NCBI RefSeq assembly: GCF_029855045.1
Contig: NZ_CP123228.1
Span: forward strand, 124,001-188,000
Length of the DNA stretch: 64,000 bases
Reading direction: 5' to 3'
Source: Piscinibacter sp. XHJ-5
GTDB taxonomy: Bacteria; Pseudomonadota; Gammaproteobacteria; Burkholderiales; Burkholderiaceae_C
This document shows positions 39,503-47,902 of the stretch, in pieces. Under the pieces are notes generated by a model. That model was not told where the DNA came from. It made no database searches and saw only the letters and a list, made by a program, of their open reading frames with translations. A program made the translations under genes and the position numbers. Each line of letters opens with the position of its first letter. Position 1 is the stretch's first letter.

Positions 39503-40651
39503 TCAAGGCAGCGTGACGGCCGGCGGCGGCGTCACCGCGGCGACGCTGCCGACCGCTGCGGCGGCCGCCGTGACAGGCGGCAGCGTGCTGGCCCGGCCGG
39601 CGAGCACCGGCACGTCCAGCAGTGCCAGCGACGGACTCTTCAATTGTCTGGCGTAGCTCACCACCGAATGGGCCGGATCGTGGGGCAGCGAGCGCGACGG
39701 ATCCGCGCCGCGCGAGATCAGGTAGCTCACCATCTCGCCCTGCCGCTCGGGCTGCGCCAGATAGGCGGGCGTGATGACACGCGCCAGCGGCACCCAGGGA
39801 AGCTGATTGGCCTGCCGCGATGGAACGCGATTGGCGAGGTCGGGGGCGCGCAGGAACCACCAGTCGAGGGCCGCGCGGTCGCCGCTGCGCAACGCCAGGT
39901 CGAATCCGCCGGGCAGCGTGCCGGCGTAGGCGCCCAGCGACGCCCGCGCCGTGTGGCCCTGCGCCTCCAGCGCGCGGGCAAAGTCGGAGTCGAGGTAGCC
40001 GGGATGCAGCGCACCGAGCACGCCGAAGCTGAGTCCGCGCGCCGGCAGCTGCCCCTGGGCGAGCCAGCCCTCGAGCGCGGAAGAGAGCCCCGCCTCGCGT
40101 GCACTGGGGCAGCTCAGCATGCGCACGACGTCGTGATCGATCGAACGTGCGTCGGCCTCGGCCAGCCAACGCAGGGCGGTCAGCGATTCGGCAGTGGCAC
40201 GGGTGAAGTCGGGACAGGGTGTGGCTTGCGCGAGCGCGACCAGCGGGGCCACGTGGCAGGTCTCGGGCACGGCGCCCTTGGCCAGCAGCTCCGGCAGCAC
40301 CGGCCAGGTCCGCGCCTCGCGCGCGGCCAGCGTCAACGGGCATTGGGGAAGACCCGAGGCAGTGACGTCTTTGGTCAGCAGGCTGCCCGGCTGATAGGGT
40401 CCGCAGCGACCTTCGATGGCCCGCTCGACGCTGTTGAGCTTGTGGCACGGCGTAGGATCGCCCTCGGTCGCCTTGTCGATCGCGTGCTTCAGCATGGCCA
40501 TCGACGCGCAGCCGGCGCTGATGCACTGGCCTTCATTGGCCTGCTCGTAGGCGAAAGTCAGTACCGACGTCGCCGCGCAGCCGCTGAGCAGCCCGAAGGC
40601 TGTCAGCATGCCGGCGACTCCCAACCCCCAACGTCCCGACCTTGTATTCAT
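39503..40651 (-). CDS. Lipoprotein with ankyrin-like C-terminal segments
   Basis: A 382-residue exported lipoprotein whose signal ends in LLSGC (Cys at about 25). The mature part is Cys-rich (about ten Cys) and helical. The stretch SYLISRGADPSRSLPHDPAHSVVSYARQLKSP has the pattern of an ankyrin repeat unit (in two pieces here), so an ankyrin-like scaffold is likely. Function is unknown. The ATG at 40651 follows a long nested inverted repeat that separates it from rlmJ. The C-terminus is Ala/Val/Pro-rich and of low complexity. Confidence 0.75.
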   Translation of the reverse strand: MNTRSGRWGLGVAGMLTAFGLLSGCAATSVLTFAYEQANEGQCISAGCASMAMLKHAIDKATEGDPTPCHKLNSVERAIEGRCGPYQPGSLLTKDVTASGLPQCPLTLAAREARTWPVLPELLAKGAVPETCHVAPLVALAQATPCPDFTRATAESLTALRWLAEADARSIDHDVVRMLSCPSAREAGLSSALEGWLAQGQLPARGLSFGVLGALHPGYLDSDFARALEAQGHTARASLGAYAGTLPGGFDLALRSGDRAALDWWFLRAPDLANRVPSRQANQLPWVPLARVITPAYLAQPERQGEMVSYLISRGADPSRSLPHDPAHSVVSYARQLKSPSLALLDVPVLAGRASTLPPVTAAAAAVGSVAAVTPPPAVTLP

Positions 40652-40659
40652 GGTCCGGC

Positions 40660-40730
40660 GATTCACACAAGAAGCGTGCCTTGGGGCTGAATGACAGCCC
40701 GCGTCGGTCTTCTGTAACGCGGTGTGAATC
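40660..40730. other. Nested inverted repeat between rlmJ and the lipoprotein gene
   Basis: Three nested arms: GATTCACAC (40660-40668) with GTGTGAATC (40722-40730), AGAAG (40670-40674) with CTTCT (40709-40713), and GGGCTG (40684-40689) with CAGCCC (40695-40700). As RNA this would be a branched hairpin of about 71 bases. No T-run follows on the minus strand, so a simple terminator is unlikely. Confidence 0.45.
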
Positions 40731-40734
40731 AGGG

Positions 40735-41577
40735 TCAGGCGGGGCGCTGCTCCAGCAGGTAGCTCGCGTCGTCGATCTGACCCAGCACGTCGACCAGGTA
40801 AGGCAGCACGTCGAGCAACTGGTCGTGCAGCGTGTAGGGCGGGTTCAGGATGAACACACCGCTGCCGGCCAATCCGAAGCCCTGGGCGTCCGGTTGCTGC
40901 ACCGTCAGACGCGCGTGCAGCCATCCCCTGGGCGCCAGCGCTTCCAGCCGCTTGGGCAATTGCGCCGCCTCCAGCTTCTGCACCTGCGGATACCAGACGA
41001 CATACACGCCCTCCGCGAAGCGCTGCAGCGCGTCGCGCAGCGTGGCGACGACGCGGGCGTAGTCGCCATTGCCTTCGTAGCTCGGGTCCAGCAGCACGAC
41101 GGCTCGGCGTGTCGACGGCGGCAGCTGGCTCTTCAAGCCTTCGAAGCCGTCGGCGTTCCTGACTTCCGCGCGCTTCACGCTGCCGAGGTAGGCTTCGAGG
41201 ATCCGGTGATCGGTGGGGTGCAGCTCGAACAGCCGCATCTGGTCCTGCGCCCGCAGCACCATCTGCGCGAAGGCCGGCGAGCCGGGGTACTGCTCCAGCC
41301 GTCCCTGCGGGTTGAACTGACGCACCAGGCTGACGTAGTCGGCCACCGCCTGCGGCAGATCATCCCGCTCCCACAGCCGGCCGATCCCCTGCTCGAACTC
41401 GCCCTTCTTCTGCGCGTAGCGGCCTTCGAGCGAATAACCGCCGGCCCCGGCGTGCGTGTCGACGTAGCGGTAAGGCTTGTCCTTCTGGTTCATGTAGCGC
41501 AGGACCAGCGCGAGAACGGTGTGCTTGAGCACATCGGCGTGGTTGCCCGCGTGGAAGGCATGTCGGTAGGCGAGCAT
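40735..41577 (-). CDS. rlmJ: RlmJ, 23S rRNA (adenine-2030-N6)-methyltransferase
   Basis: Methylates A2030 of 23S rRNA using S-adenosylmethionine. The 280-residue length is typical. It starts with the family block LAYRHAFHAGNHADVLKH, has the SAM-binding VDTHAGAGGY, the catalytic VLLDPSYEG (DPPY-type motif) and ends with SGVFILNPPYTL. The ATG at 41577 is fixed by the conserved N-terminus. It lies 27 bases after the MOSC gene on the same strand. Confidence 0.96.
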   Translation of the reverse strand: MLAYRHAFHAGNHADVLKHTVLALVLRYMNQKDKPYRYVDTHAGAGGYSLEGRYAQKKGEFEQGIGRLWERDDLPQAVADYVSLVRQFNPQGRLEQYPGSPAFAQMVLRAQDQMRLFELHPTDHRILEAYLGSVKRAEVRNADGFEGLKSQLPPSTRRAVVLLDPSYEGNGDYARVVATLRDALQRFAEGVYVVWYPQVQKLEAAQLPKRLEALAPRGWLHARLTVQQPDAQGFGLAGSGVFILNPPYTLHDQLLDVLPYLVDVLGQIDDASYLLEQRPA

Positions 41578-41604
41578 GCGATGGACTGTAATCGCCCCGG
41601 GACG

Positions 41605-42186
41605 CTAGACCTTGGCCCGGCTCATGCGCGAGCGGAAGATCTCCGTGATGCCGATCTCCCGCGGACCGGGCACCAGCTCGAAGTGTTCGCCGGCGTGCAG
41701 CGTGCCGGGCGAACGGACGGCCAGGTAGAAGCCGCACCAGGCGTTCTGCGCCATCAGCCTGGCTGCTTGGGAAAAGCCCATGGCGGCGTTGAACTTGAAG
41801 CAGGGAAAGCGCGGCTCGCTGACCGCCAGCTCGCAGTCGGCAAAGCGCAGCACGTCGCCGATGAAGACGTCGCGCTCGACCAGGCCCTCGAGGCTCAGGT
41901 TCTCGCCGAGCGCGCCCGGCGGCAGCGGGTCGTCCCATGCCGCAGCGCGCGCCTGGGCGCGCACGGTCTGCCAGAACGGATAGTGCTCGAGCGGATAGGC
42001 GTACACCGCCTTGGTCAGGCCGCCGTGCACCGACAGATCGGCCTGCTCGTCGCCTTCGAGGCCCAGCGGCCGCACCTGCACCGGCCCCGCGATGCTGCGC
42101 TTGCCGATCGCGCTGAGCACCTCGCGTCCGTCGATCTGCCAGGCACGGGCCCGGGCGACATTGACGCTGACCAGGCGGCGCGGCAT
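41605..42186 (-). CDS. MOSC domain protein, YiiM-like
   Basis: A 193-residue protein with a MOSC domain, the fold that carries a Moco-interacting cysteine; the block EPRFPCFKFN holds the Cys, and VHGGLTKAVYAYPLEHYPFW and GALGENLSLEGL are typical of YiiM. YiiM detoxifies N-hydroxylated bases such as 6-hydroxylaminopurine in E. coli using molybdenum cofactor. It lies 17 bases after a tungstate/molybdate-type binding protein gene on the same strand, which fits a metal-oxyanion theme. The role here is inferred. Confidence 0.9.
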   Translation of the reverse strand: MPRRLVSVNVARARAWQIDGREVLSAIGKRSIAGPVQVRPLGLEGDEQADLSVHGGLTKAVYAYPLEHYPFWQTVRAQARAAAWDDPLPPGALGENLSLEGLVERDVFIGDVLRFADCELAVSEPRFPCFKFNAAMGFSQAARLMAQNAWCGFYLAVRSPGTLHAGEHFELVPGPREIGITEIFRSRMSRAKV

Positions 42187-42202
42187 GACCGGGTTCCTGA
42201 CC

Positions 42203-43009
42203 TCAGGCCCTGGGCGCGAGGTAGCCGCGCAGCGATGCCATCGCGTGCCGGCCCTTGGGGCCGCTGATCCAGCCGACGAAGAGCTTGCCGGCCGGGTGCT
42301 GGCGTTCGGCGCGGAACGTGCGCATCACGTGCACATCGACGGCCAGCCGCGGGTCGCCCTCGGACAGCACCGCCATGCCCTTGCCGCCGCCTTGCGCAGC
42401 CCAGACGCCACGCTCGACGATGGCGCAGGCCTGCCGTTCGCGCGCCTGCGCCAGCAGCGGCTTGCCCGCTTCGGCCCTCAGGTACCACTCGCCGCCGGGC
42501 GCTGTCGCGGCGGCACGCCAGGCGACCTGCTCGGCGAGGTGGGTGCCTGAACCGTCGGGACGGGACATGAATGGCGCCTGGGCCTGCGCCAGGCGCGACA
42601 GGGCGAGCGCGACGTCGCGGCCGGCCGACAGCGGCTTGGCCAGCGCGGCGGGTCCGACGAGAACGAATTGGCTGCCGACGATGGCGCGCCGGTCGTGGAT
42701 GAGACCCTGCTTTTCGAGCCCGAGCTCGACCTCGGGCGCATTGGTGAGCGCTGCGTCGTGCTCGCCGCGTTCGAGCGCGCCGAGCACGACGGTCGCCGGA
42801 CCGTGCAGCAGCTCGACCGCGACGCCGGTGTCCTGCCCGAAGCTGCGCTGCAGCAGTGGCGCGAGGCCCGAGTCGATGAGGGCGTCATCGGCGGCCAGGC
42901 GCAGCGGATCGGCCAACGACTGCCTTTGCGCTGCGAGCGCGAGCGCGGGCGTGGCCAGCCAGGCTGCGCCGGCGCCGAGGCGGATCAGGCTGTGGCGTCG
43001 GGAGCTCAT
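42203..43009 (-). CDS. TupA-like substrate-binding protein, probably Tat-exported
   Basis: A 268-residue periplasmic binding protein. The N-terminus SSRRHSLIRLGAGAAWLATP has a twin-arginine followed by a hydrophobic stretch ending in ALAA, fitting Tat export. The mature part follows the tungstate-binding TupA pattern: FMSRPDGSGTHLAEQVAW, GGEWYLRAEAGKPLLAQARE, and KLFVGWISGPKGRHA. Permease and ATPase partners (TupB, TupC) are not beside it; the genes upstream are a MacB-like exporter. The MOSC gene follows after 17 bases. Tungstate or molybdate is the likely ligand by family, not proven. Confidence 0.82.
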   Translation of the reverse strand: MSSRRHSLIRLGAGAAWLATPALALAAQRQSLADPLRLAADDALIDSGLAPLLQRSFGQDTGVAVELLHGPATVVLGALERGEHDAALTNAPEVELGLEKQGLIHDRRAIVGSQFVLVGPAALAKPLSAGRDVALALSRLAQAQAPFMSRPDGSGTHLAEQVAWRAAATAPGGEWYLRAEAGKPLLAQARERQACAIVERGVWAAQGGGKGMAVLSEGDPRLAVDVHVMRTFRAERQHPAGKLFVGWISGPKGRHAMASLRGYLAPRA

Positions 43010-43044
43010 GCGCCGGCATCTTACGGGCGCTTTCCGCCGGCGTG

Positions 43045-43085
43045 CCTCGGCCGGAGCGTGACGGGCATCACGGCTCCTGCCGAGG
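43045..43085. other. Long hairpin between exporter operon and TupA-like gene
   Basis: CCTCGG-cc-GGAGC-GTGA-N6-TCAC-g-GCTCC-tg-CCGAGG forms a 15-bp interrupted stem between the last permease stop (43099) and the next ATG (43009). It has no U-run on the minus strand. It could be a processing or Rho-linked end of the exporter transcript. Confidence 0.45.
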
Positions 43086-43098
43086 GAGCCGCGTCGGA

Positions 43099-44415
43099 TC
43101 AAAGCTCTCGCAGCGCGGTGGTGACCGGCAGCCGCGCGGCCCGCACCGCGGGGAAGAGGCCGCCGATGAACCCGATGGCGAGCGCCCATTTCAGTCCGGT
43201 CCACAGCAGCTCCGGGGTCACGTGGAGCTGGAAGCTGAGCTGGCCCACCGTGCCGGCAGCGAGCGTGGAAGCACCGTAGCCGTTGAACAGCAGCCAGGCC
43301 AGCACGCCGCCGATCAGGCCGCCGGCCAGCGCGAGCAGCATCGTCTCGAGCATGACGGCGACGACGACGGGCAGGCCCGAAAAGCCGATGGCGCGCAGTG
43401 TCGCGATCTCGCGGGCGCGCGCGGCGACGGCGGCGAACATGGTGTTCAGCGCGCCGAACATGGCGCCGATCGCCATGATGACGCCTACGGTGATGCCGAT
43501 GATGCGGATCACCTTGGTCATGCGTTCGGACTGCTTGCTGAAGTAGTCGAGCGTCGTGCTGACGTCCACCTTGAGCTGTGGATTGGCCTCGAGCGCGGTC
43601 TTGAAGGCGCCGAACGCCTGCGGATCGGCCAGGCGCACCGTCACCGAGGCGCGGCTGCTGCCGCGGCCATAGGTGTCGGCGACCACGTTGGCGTCGCCCC
43701 AGATCTCGGACTCCATCGCATCGCCTGACGCGAACACACCGGCCACCATCCACTTCTGGTTGCCCAGGCGCACCTCGCGCCCGGGCACCAGGCCGGCAAA
43801 CTGTCGCGCGGCGCCGCGGCCGACGACCAGCTCGCGCAGGCCCGGCTGGAAGCGCCGGCCGTCGATCAGCTTGATCTGCGGCCGCACGGCCCAGGCCTGC
43901 TCGCCGACGCCGCGCAGCTGCACGCTGCCTTCGTCGTCGGGGCCGCCGTTCTTGAGCGGCAGGTTGGCCGCGACCACCAGCTCGGGTGACGCCAGCGGTT
44001 CGCCCTTGGCGTCGCGTGCGATGCCGGCGGCCTGTGCAATCAGCACGACGCTGTCGTGGTCGAGGCCGGACATCACCTCCGAGGCCGAGGCGCCGCGCAT
44101 CACGATGCCGGTGTCGCGGCTGCCCGTCTTGCGCAGCGTCTCGCTGTAGCCCTCGGCCATCGCCAGCAGCGCAACCAGCACGCCCACCACGCCGGCGATG
44201 CCGACGACGATGACGGCCGACGAGCCGAGCCGCTGGCGCAAGGTGCTGATGCCAACGCCGGCCACCGATCCGGCCTGGCGGCCGCGTCGCGTCAGCAGGA
44301 GCCAGGCGGCCAGCAGCACCGCGAGCAGCAGCGCGCCGGGCCAGGGCAGCACGACCCACACCGCGATCGAAGCGACCACGACCACCACCAGCAGCAGATT
44401 TCTCACGAATGCCAT
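43099..44415 (-). CDS. ABC exporter permease, MacB/FtsX type (second permease)
   Basis: A 438-residue permease with two N-terminal hydrophobic helices (about 5-42), one before the periplasmic domain (about 65-90), a MacB-type periplasmic core (about 95-285) and a C-terminal FtsX domain with three helices (about 300-430). The FtsX start VIRIIGITVGVIMAIGAMFGALNTMFAAV and TLRAIGFSGLPVVVAVMLETMLLALAGG are clear. It is last of four genes (adaptor, ATPase, permease, permease). Such systems use mechanotransmission to move substrates from the periplasm; the adaptor suggests export across the outer membrane with a TolC-type partner not found here. Confidence 0.9.
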   Translation of the reverse strand: MAFVRNLLLVVVVVASIAVWVVLPWPGALLLAVLLAAWLLLTRRGRQAGSVAGVGISTLRQRLGSSAVIVVGIAGVVGVLVALLAMAEGYSETLRKTGSRDTGIVMRGASASEVMSGLDHDSVVLIAQAAGIARDAKGEPLASPELVVAANLPLKNGGPDDEGSVQLRGVGEQAWAVRPQIKLIDGRRFQPGLRELVVGRGAARQFAGLVPGREVRLGNQKWMVAGVFASGDAMESEIWGDANVVADTYGRGSSRASVTVRLADPQAFGAFKTALEANPQLKVDVSTTLDYFSKQSERMTKVIRIIGITVGVIMAIGAMFGALNTMFAAVAARAREIATLRAIGFSGLPVVVAVMLETMLLALAGGLIGGVLAWLLFNGYGASTLAAGTVGQLSFQLHVTPELLWTGLKWALAIGFIGGLFPAVRAARLPVTTALREL

Positions 44416-44424
44416 GGATCCTCC

Positions 44425-45591
44425 TCAGCGGCCGGCGAGCGCGTCGACGATCTTCAGCCGCATCGCGCTCGAGGCCGGCAGGGCGCCCACCAGCAGTCCG
44501 ATGAGGACCATCAGCGCGATGCCGAGCATCCAGCTGTCCAGACCCACGACCGGCAGATTGAGCATGCCGCCGCTGCCTGCGCTGACCACCGGGATGATGA
44601 GGCTGGCGAGCGCGAGTCCGATGACGCCGCCGATGAGCAGCAGCAGCAGCGACTCGGCCAGCACCATCGCCAGCACGCTGCCGTTGGAGAAGCCGATGGT
44701 CTTGAGAACTGCGAGCTCGCCGGTGCGCTCGCGCACCGCCTGCATCATCGTGTTGCCCGACAGCAGCAGCAGCGTGAAGAACACCGCGCCCATGATCGAG
44801 CCGACGATGAGCCCGATGTCGGCGAGCTGCCTCATCCAGCTGGCCGTGGCAGCCTGCTCGGTCTGCGTGCGCGTCTCGTGATCGGAATTGGCCGACAGTG
44901 CATCGATCGCCTTGGCGACGCGGTCGGCCTGGCTCACGTCGGCCACGCGCGTGACGTACCAGCCGACGCTGCCGCGGTTGTACGGCGTGGTTTCATCGAA
45001 GTACTTCCAGTGCAGCAGGAACATCTGGTCGAAGAAGCCGCCCGACTTCTTGTCGGTCGCATGCAGGATGCCCACGATGTCGAACGACCAGTTCTTGCTG
45101 CCATTGCGGTCGGGAAAGATGGTCGACTGCAGCGGCACCTTGTCGCCGACCTTCCAGTTGAAGCGCCTGGCCAGCTGCTCGCCCACCAGCGCGCCGGTGC
45201 GTGTCTCGGCGAATGCCTTGCGGTGCGCGTCGCTCACCGACACCTCCGGGTACAGGTCGAGATAGTTGGGCGCCACCGCGAAGCTGAACACCTGGTTGTG
45301 CGGGTCCTGGTAGGCGCCGCCGAACCAGTTCGCGTGGGTGACCATCTTCACGCCCGGCACCTGCTCCATCTGCTGCTGCAGCGACTTGGGCAAGGTCTGG
45401 ATGAACGACAGCTTCGACCCGGTCTGCAGGCGCTCGGCGCCGTTGGCGCTCTGGCCCGCCTGGTTGAACGAGCTGCGAACGGCATCGAGCAGCCCGAACA
45501 GGAGGAAGGCCGCGATGATCGAAACCAGGGTGAGGAAGGTGCGGGTCTTGCGCCGGAACAGCGACGCCCAGACGAGGTGGAGGTATTTCAT
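44425..45591 (-). CDS. ABC exporter permease, MacB/FtsX type (first permease)
   Basis: A 388-residue permease with one N-terminal helix (about 15-35), a MacB-PCD periplasmic domain (about 40-250) and an FtsX domain (about 260-380) with LLSGNTMMQAVRERTGELAVLKTIGF. It pairs with the 438-residue permease nine bases downstream to form the heterodimeric membrane part of the exporter. The ATPase gene is 12 bases upstream. The substrate is unknown. Confidence 0.9.
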   Translation of the reverse strand: MKYLHLVWASLFRRKTRTFLTLVSIIAAFLLFGLLDAVRSSFNQAGQSANGAERLQTGSKLSFIQTLPKSLQQQMEQVPGVKMVTHANWFGGAYQDPHNQVFSFAVAPNYLDLYPEVSVSDAHRKAFAETRTGALVGEQLARRFNWKVGDKVPLQSTIFPDRNGSKNWSFDIVGILHATDKKSGGFFDQMFLLHWKYFDETTPYNRGSVGWYVTRVADVSQADRVAKAIDALSANSDHETRTQTEQAATASWMRQLADIGLIVGSIMGAVFFTLLLLSGNTMMQAVRERTGELAVLKTIGFSNGSVLAMVLAESLLLLLIGGVIGLALASLIIPVVSAGSGGMLNLPVVGLDSWMLGIALMVLIGLLVGALPASSAMRLKIVDALAGR

Positions 45592-45603
45592 CGCACGCGT
45601 TCC

Positions 45604-46299
45604 TCAGGCCGCGGCCGCCGCCGACTGCTCGACCAGCGCGCCCTTGTCGAGGTGCAGCGTGTGGTTTGCGTAGCCCGCGGCCTTGGGGTCGTGCGTGACC
45701 ATCAGGATGGTCTTGCCGTGATCGCGATTGAGCGTGCGCAGCAGGCCCAGAACCTCCTCGGCAGACTGGCGGTCGAGGTCGCCGGTGGGCTCGTCGCACA
45801 CCAGCAGCGTCGGGTCGGAGACGATGGCGCGGGCGATGGACACCCGCTGCTGCTGTCCGCCCGACAGCTCGGTCGGCTTGTGGCTGGCGCGATCGCCCAG
45901 CCCCACGAGCTGCAGCGCGATGCCGGCGCGCTTGCGGCGCTCGGTCGACGACAGCCTGGTCAGCAGCAGCGGCAGCTCCACGTTGCGCTGCGCCGAGAGC
46001 ATGGGCATCAGGTTGTAGAACTGGAACACGAAGCCCACCCTGGCCGCGCGCCACTTGGCAAGGTCGCTGCCGCCGAGCTGGTCGATGCGCTGTCCGCCGA
46101 CGGCGATGCTGCCGCCCGAAGGCTTGTCGAGCCCGCCGATCAGGTTGAGGAGCGTGGTCTTGCCCGAGCCCGACGGCCCCATCAGCGCGAGGAAGTCGCC
46201 CTGCTCGACATCCAGGTCGATGTGGTGGAGCACCTCCACCTTCTGCCGGCCACGCTCGTACACCTTCGACAGGTCGCGGATCTCGATCAGCTTGCCCAT
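45604..46299 (-). CDS. ABC exporter ATPase, LolD/MacB type
   Basis: A 231-residue ATPase with Walker [11 protein letters not shown], the Q-loop in [18 protein letters not shown], the signature [15 protein letters not shown], Walker [13 protein letters not shown] and the H-switch MVTHD. The FQFYNL(M/L)P form is typical of LolD/MacB exporters. GGAGG nine bases before the ATG at 46299 supports the start. It energises the two permeases encoded just downstream; the adaptor gene is 44 bases upstream. Confidence 0.93.
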   Translation of the reverse strand: MGKLIEIRDLSKVYERGRQKVEVLHHIDLDVEQGDFLALMGPSGSGKTTLLNLIGGLDKPSGGSIAVGGQRIDQLGGSDLAKWRAARVGFVFQFYNLMPMLSAQRNVELPLLLTRLSSTERRKRAGIALQLVGLGDRASHKPTELSGGQQQRVSIARAIVSDPTLLVCDEPTGDLDRQSAEEVLGLLRTLNRDHGKTILMVTHDPKAAGYANHTLHLDKGALVEQSAAAAA

Positions 46300-46343
46300 G
46301 GAATGACCTCCTTGATTCGTTGTCGGTGGCTGGCGCGCGTGCG

Positions 46344-47567
46344 TCAGCGGTTCGCTTCCTCGACCGTCACGCGCGTGCCGTCGCGCAACTCGGCGGGCGG
46401 TGCCAGCACGAGGCGGTCGCCGGCCGAGATGCCTTGCGGGACCAGCTTCATGCGTCCGACATCCTGCGCTGCCGGCGTGACGTTGCGCTGCACCGCCTTG
46501 CCGTCGGCCACGACGAACACGACCGTCGCCCCGTCGCGTTGCGCCAGGGCCTCCGGCGGCACGAGCACGCCCTTGAGCGGCGCGGCGGCCACAGGAGGCT
46601 TGCGTCCCAGAAAGGACACGCGCACCCCCATGTTGGGCACGATGCGCGTGTCGCGCTGCTCCAGCGCCACGCGTACCCGCACCGTCGCCTTGCCGCGGTC
46701 CGCGGCGGGCACGATGGCCACGACATGCGCCGGGATGCGCCAGTCCGCGTACGCGTCGAGCACCGCCTCGGCCGGCATGCCGGCCGAGACTTGCCCGATG
46801 TAGGCCTCGTTGACGTCGACATCGACTTCCAGCGACTCCATGTCGACGATGGTGCCGACGCCGGTGCGGGTGAAGCCTCCGCCGGCGGAGAGCGGCGAGA
46901 CGATCTCGCCGACCTGTGCCGCCTTCTCGGTGACCACGCCGGCGAAAGGCGCGCGCACGACGGTGAAGTCGAAATTCACCTTGGCCTGTGCGAGCTGCGC
47001 GCGGGCCGCGTCGGCTTCGCGGCGGCGCGCCTCGAGCTGGGCCGTGGCGGCGGCGAGCGAGGTGCGCGCCTGCTCGGCGGCCTGGCGCGTCGTCATGCCG
47101 GTGGCGACCAGTTCGCCTTGCCGTTGCGCGTCGGCCTGGGCCTGCGCCAGCTGGGCCTGCGCATTCGCCACCTGCGCCTGCGAGGCCTGCACGGTGGCCT
47201 GGGCGCCATGGAGCGCCGCGCGCAGCGCGCTGTCTTCGAGGCGGGCGATGACCTGACCTGCTTTGACCCGGTCGCCGGCCTCGATCAGCACTTCGGTCAG
47301 CGTGCCGGTGATCTGCGTCGATACCGTGGCCTGTCGGCGTGCCGTGACGTAGCCGGTGGCCTGGAGCACCGCGCCGGCAGCCGCCGCGCCCCCCGGTGCG
47401 ACAGCCGTCGCGGTCTGGACGCTGAGCGGGCGCTCGCCGAGAAACCACCATCCCGCCCCGGCGAGCGCAGCGAGCAGCAGCGCAATGGCAGCCAGCCAAG
47501 GCCAGCGGGCCGGCTGGCCCCCGTCATGGTCTTCACGCTGGTCGTGCGCGATGCGCAGCTCTTTCAA
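46344..47567 (-). CDS. MacA/HlyD-type periplasmic adaptor
   Basis: A membrane-fusion protein of about 407 residues with one N-terminal helix (WLAAIALLLAALAGAGWWFLG), a lipoyl/barrel-sandwich domain, a long coiled-coil hairpin (about 110-205, rich in AQAQLAQAQADAQRQGE) and a beta-barrel (about 225-300). It bridges the exporter to an outer-membrane channel. Start choice is uncertain. The only in-frame start codon near the N-terminus is TTG at 47567 with no ribosome site. The frame is open a further 15 codons upstream without ATG or GTG, so the true start may differ. It is first of the four-gene exporter operon. Confidence 0.85.
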   Translation of the reverse strand: MKELRIAHDQREDHDGGQPARWPWLAAIALLLAALAGAGWWFLGERPLSVQTATAVAPGGAAAAGAVLQATGYVTARRQATVSTQITGTLTEVLIEAGDRVKAGQVIARLEDSALRAALHGAQATVQASQAQVANAQAQLAQAQADAQRQGELVATGMTTRQAAEQARTSLAAATAQLEARRREADAARAQLAQAKVNFDFTVVRAPFAGVVTEKAAQVGEIVSPLSAGGGFTRTGVGTIVDMESLEVDVDVNEAYIGQVSAGMPAEAVLDAYADWRIPAHVVAIVPAADRGKATVRVRVALEQRDTRIVPNMGVRVSFLGRKPPVAAAPLKGVLVPPEALAQRDGATVVFVVADGKAVQRNVTPAAQDVGRMKLVPQGISAGDRLVLAPPAELRDGTRVTVEEANR

Positions 47568-47902
47568 CAGATCGGCGTCGATTTGGCGGACCTCGGAAAG
47601 CGGGGCGCCATCCTACGTCAGCGCGGGCCCGCCGTTTGCCCGCATCGCTTCGGGAACCCGAGCCCCGCGGCGTGCATGGAGTCATACCGGATGCGCATGA
47701 CCCCCCGGGGTCCGGTGGTTACACCGACATTACACTCGCCTCACAATCGTTCCCAGTGAGGTGACCGTCCGATCGGGGCGGCACTTTGGAAACCCGGCGT
47801 AATCGACGCGATTCACCAGGGTCCCAAAGCGGCATTGGGCAAGCCTTGACGGTGCAAGGCTTGCCCAATCCCGCTTTTTTGACTTTGATGATTGGAGCCG
47901 AC
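47568..47902. promoter_or_regulatory. Divergent intergenic region, exporter operon / pckG
   Basis: 335 bases without a gene. It should hold the minus-strand promoter of the exporter operon (TGTAAT at 47734-47729 is a candidate -10) and the plus-strand promoter of pckG (CACAAT at 47742-47747 is a weak candidate -10). It ends in a strong terminator-like hairpin at 47826-47880. I see no other gene in it. Confidence 0.4.
47826..47880 (+). terminator. Terminator-like hairpin in the pckG leader
   Basis: A perfect 15-bp stem, ATTGGGCAAGCCTTG (47834-47848) with CAAGGCTTGCCCAAT (47855-47869) and a 6-base loop, extended past one C:C mismatch by AAAGCGG/CCGCTTT and followed by TTTTTT (47875-47880). It has all parts of an intrinsic terminator yet ends 22 bases before the pckG ATG. 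It could be an attenuator of pckG or the end of a short RNA of about 130 bases. Confidence 0.7.

Noticed and set aside
42203..44359. A 718-codon open frame on the minus strand
   Set aside because: Only the last 268 codons (TupA-like) are protein-like; the upstream part is out of frame with the permease that truly occupies that DNA.
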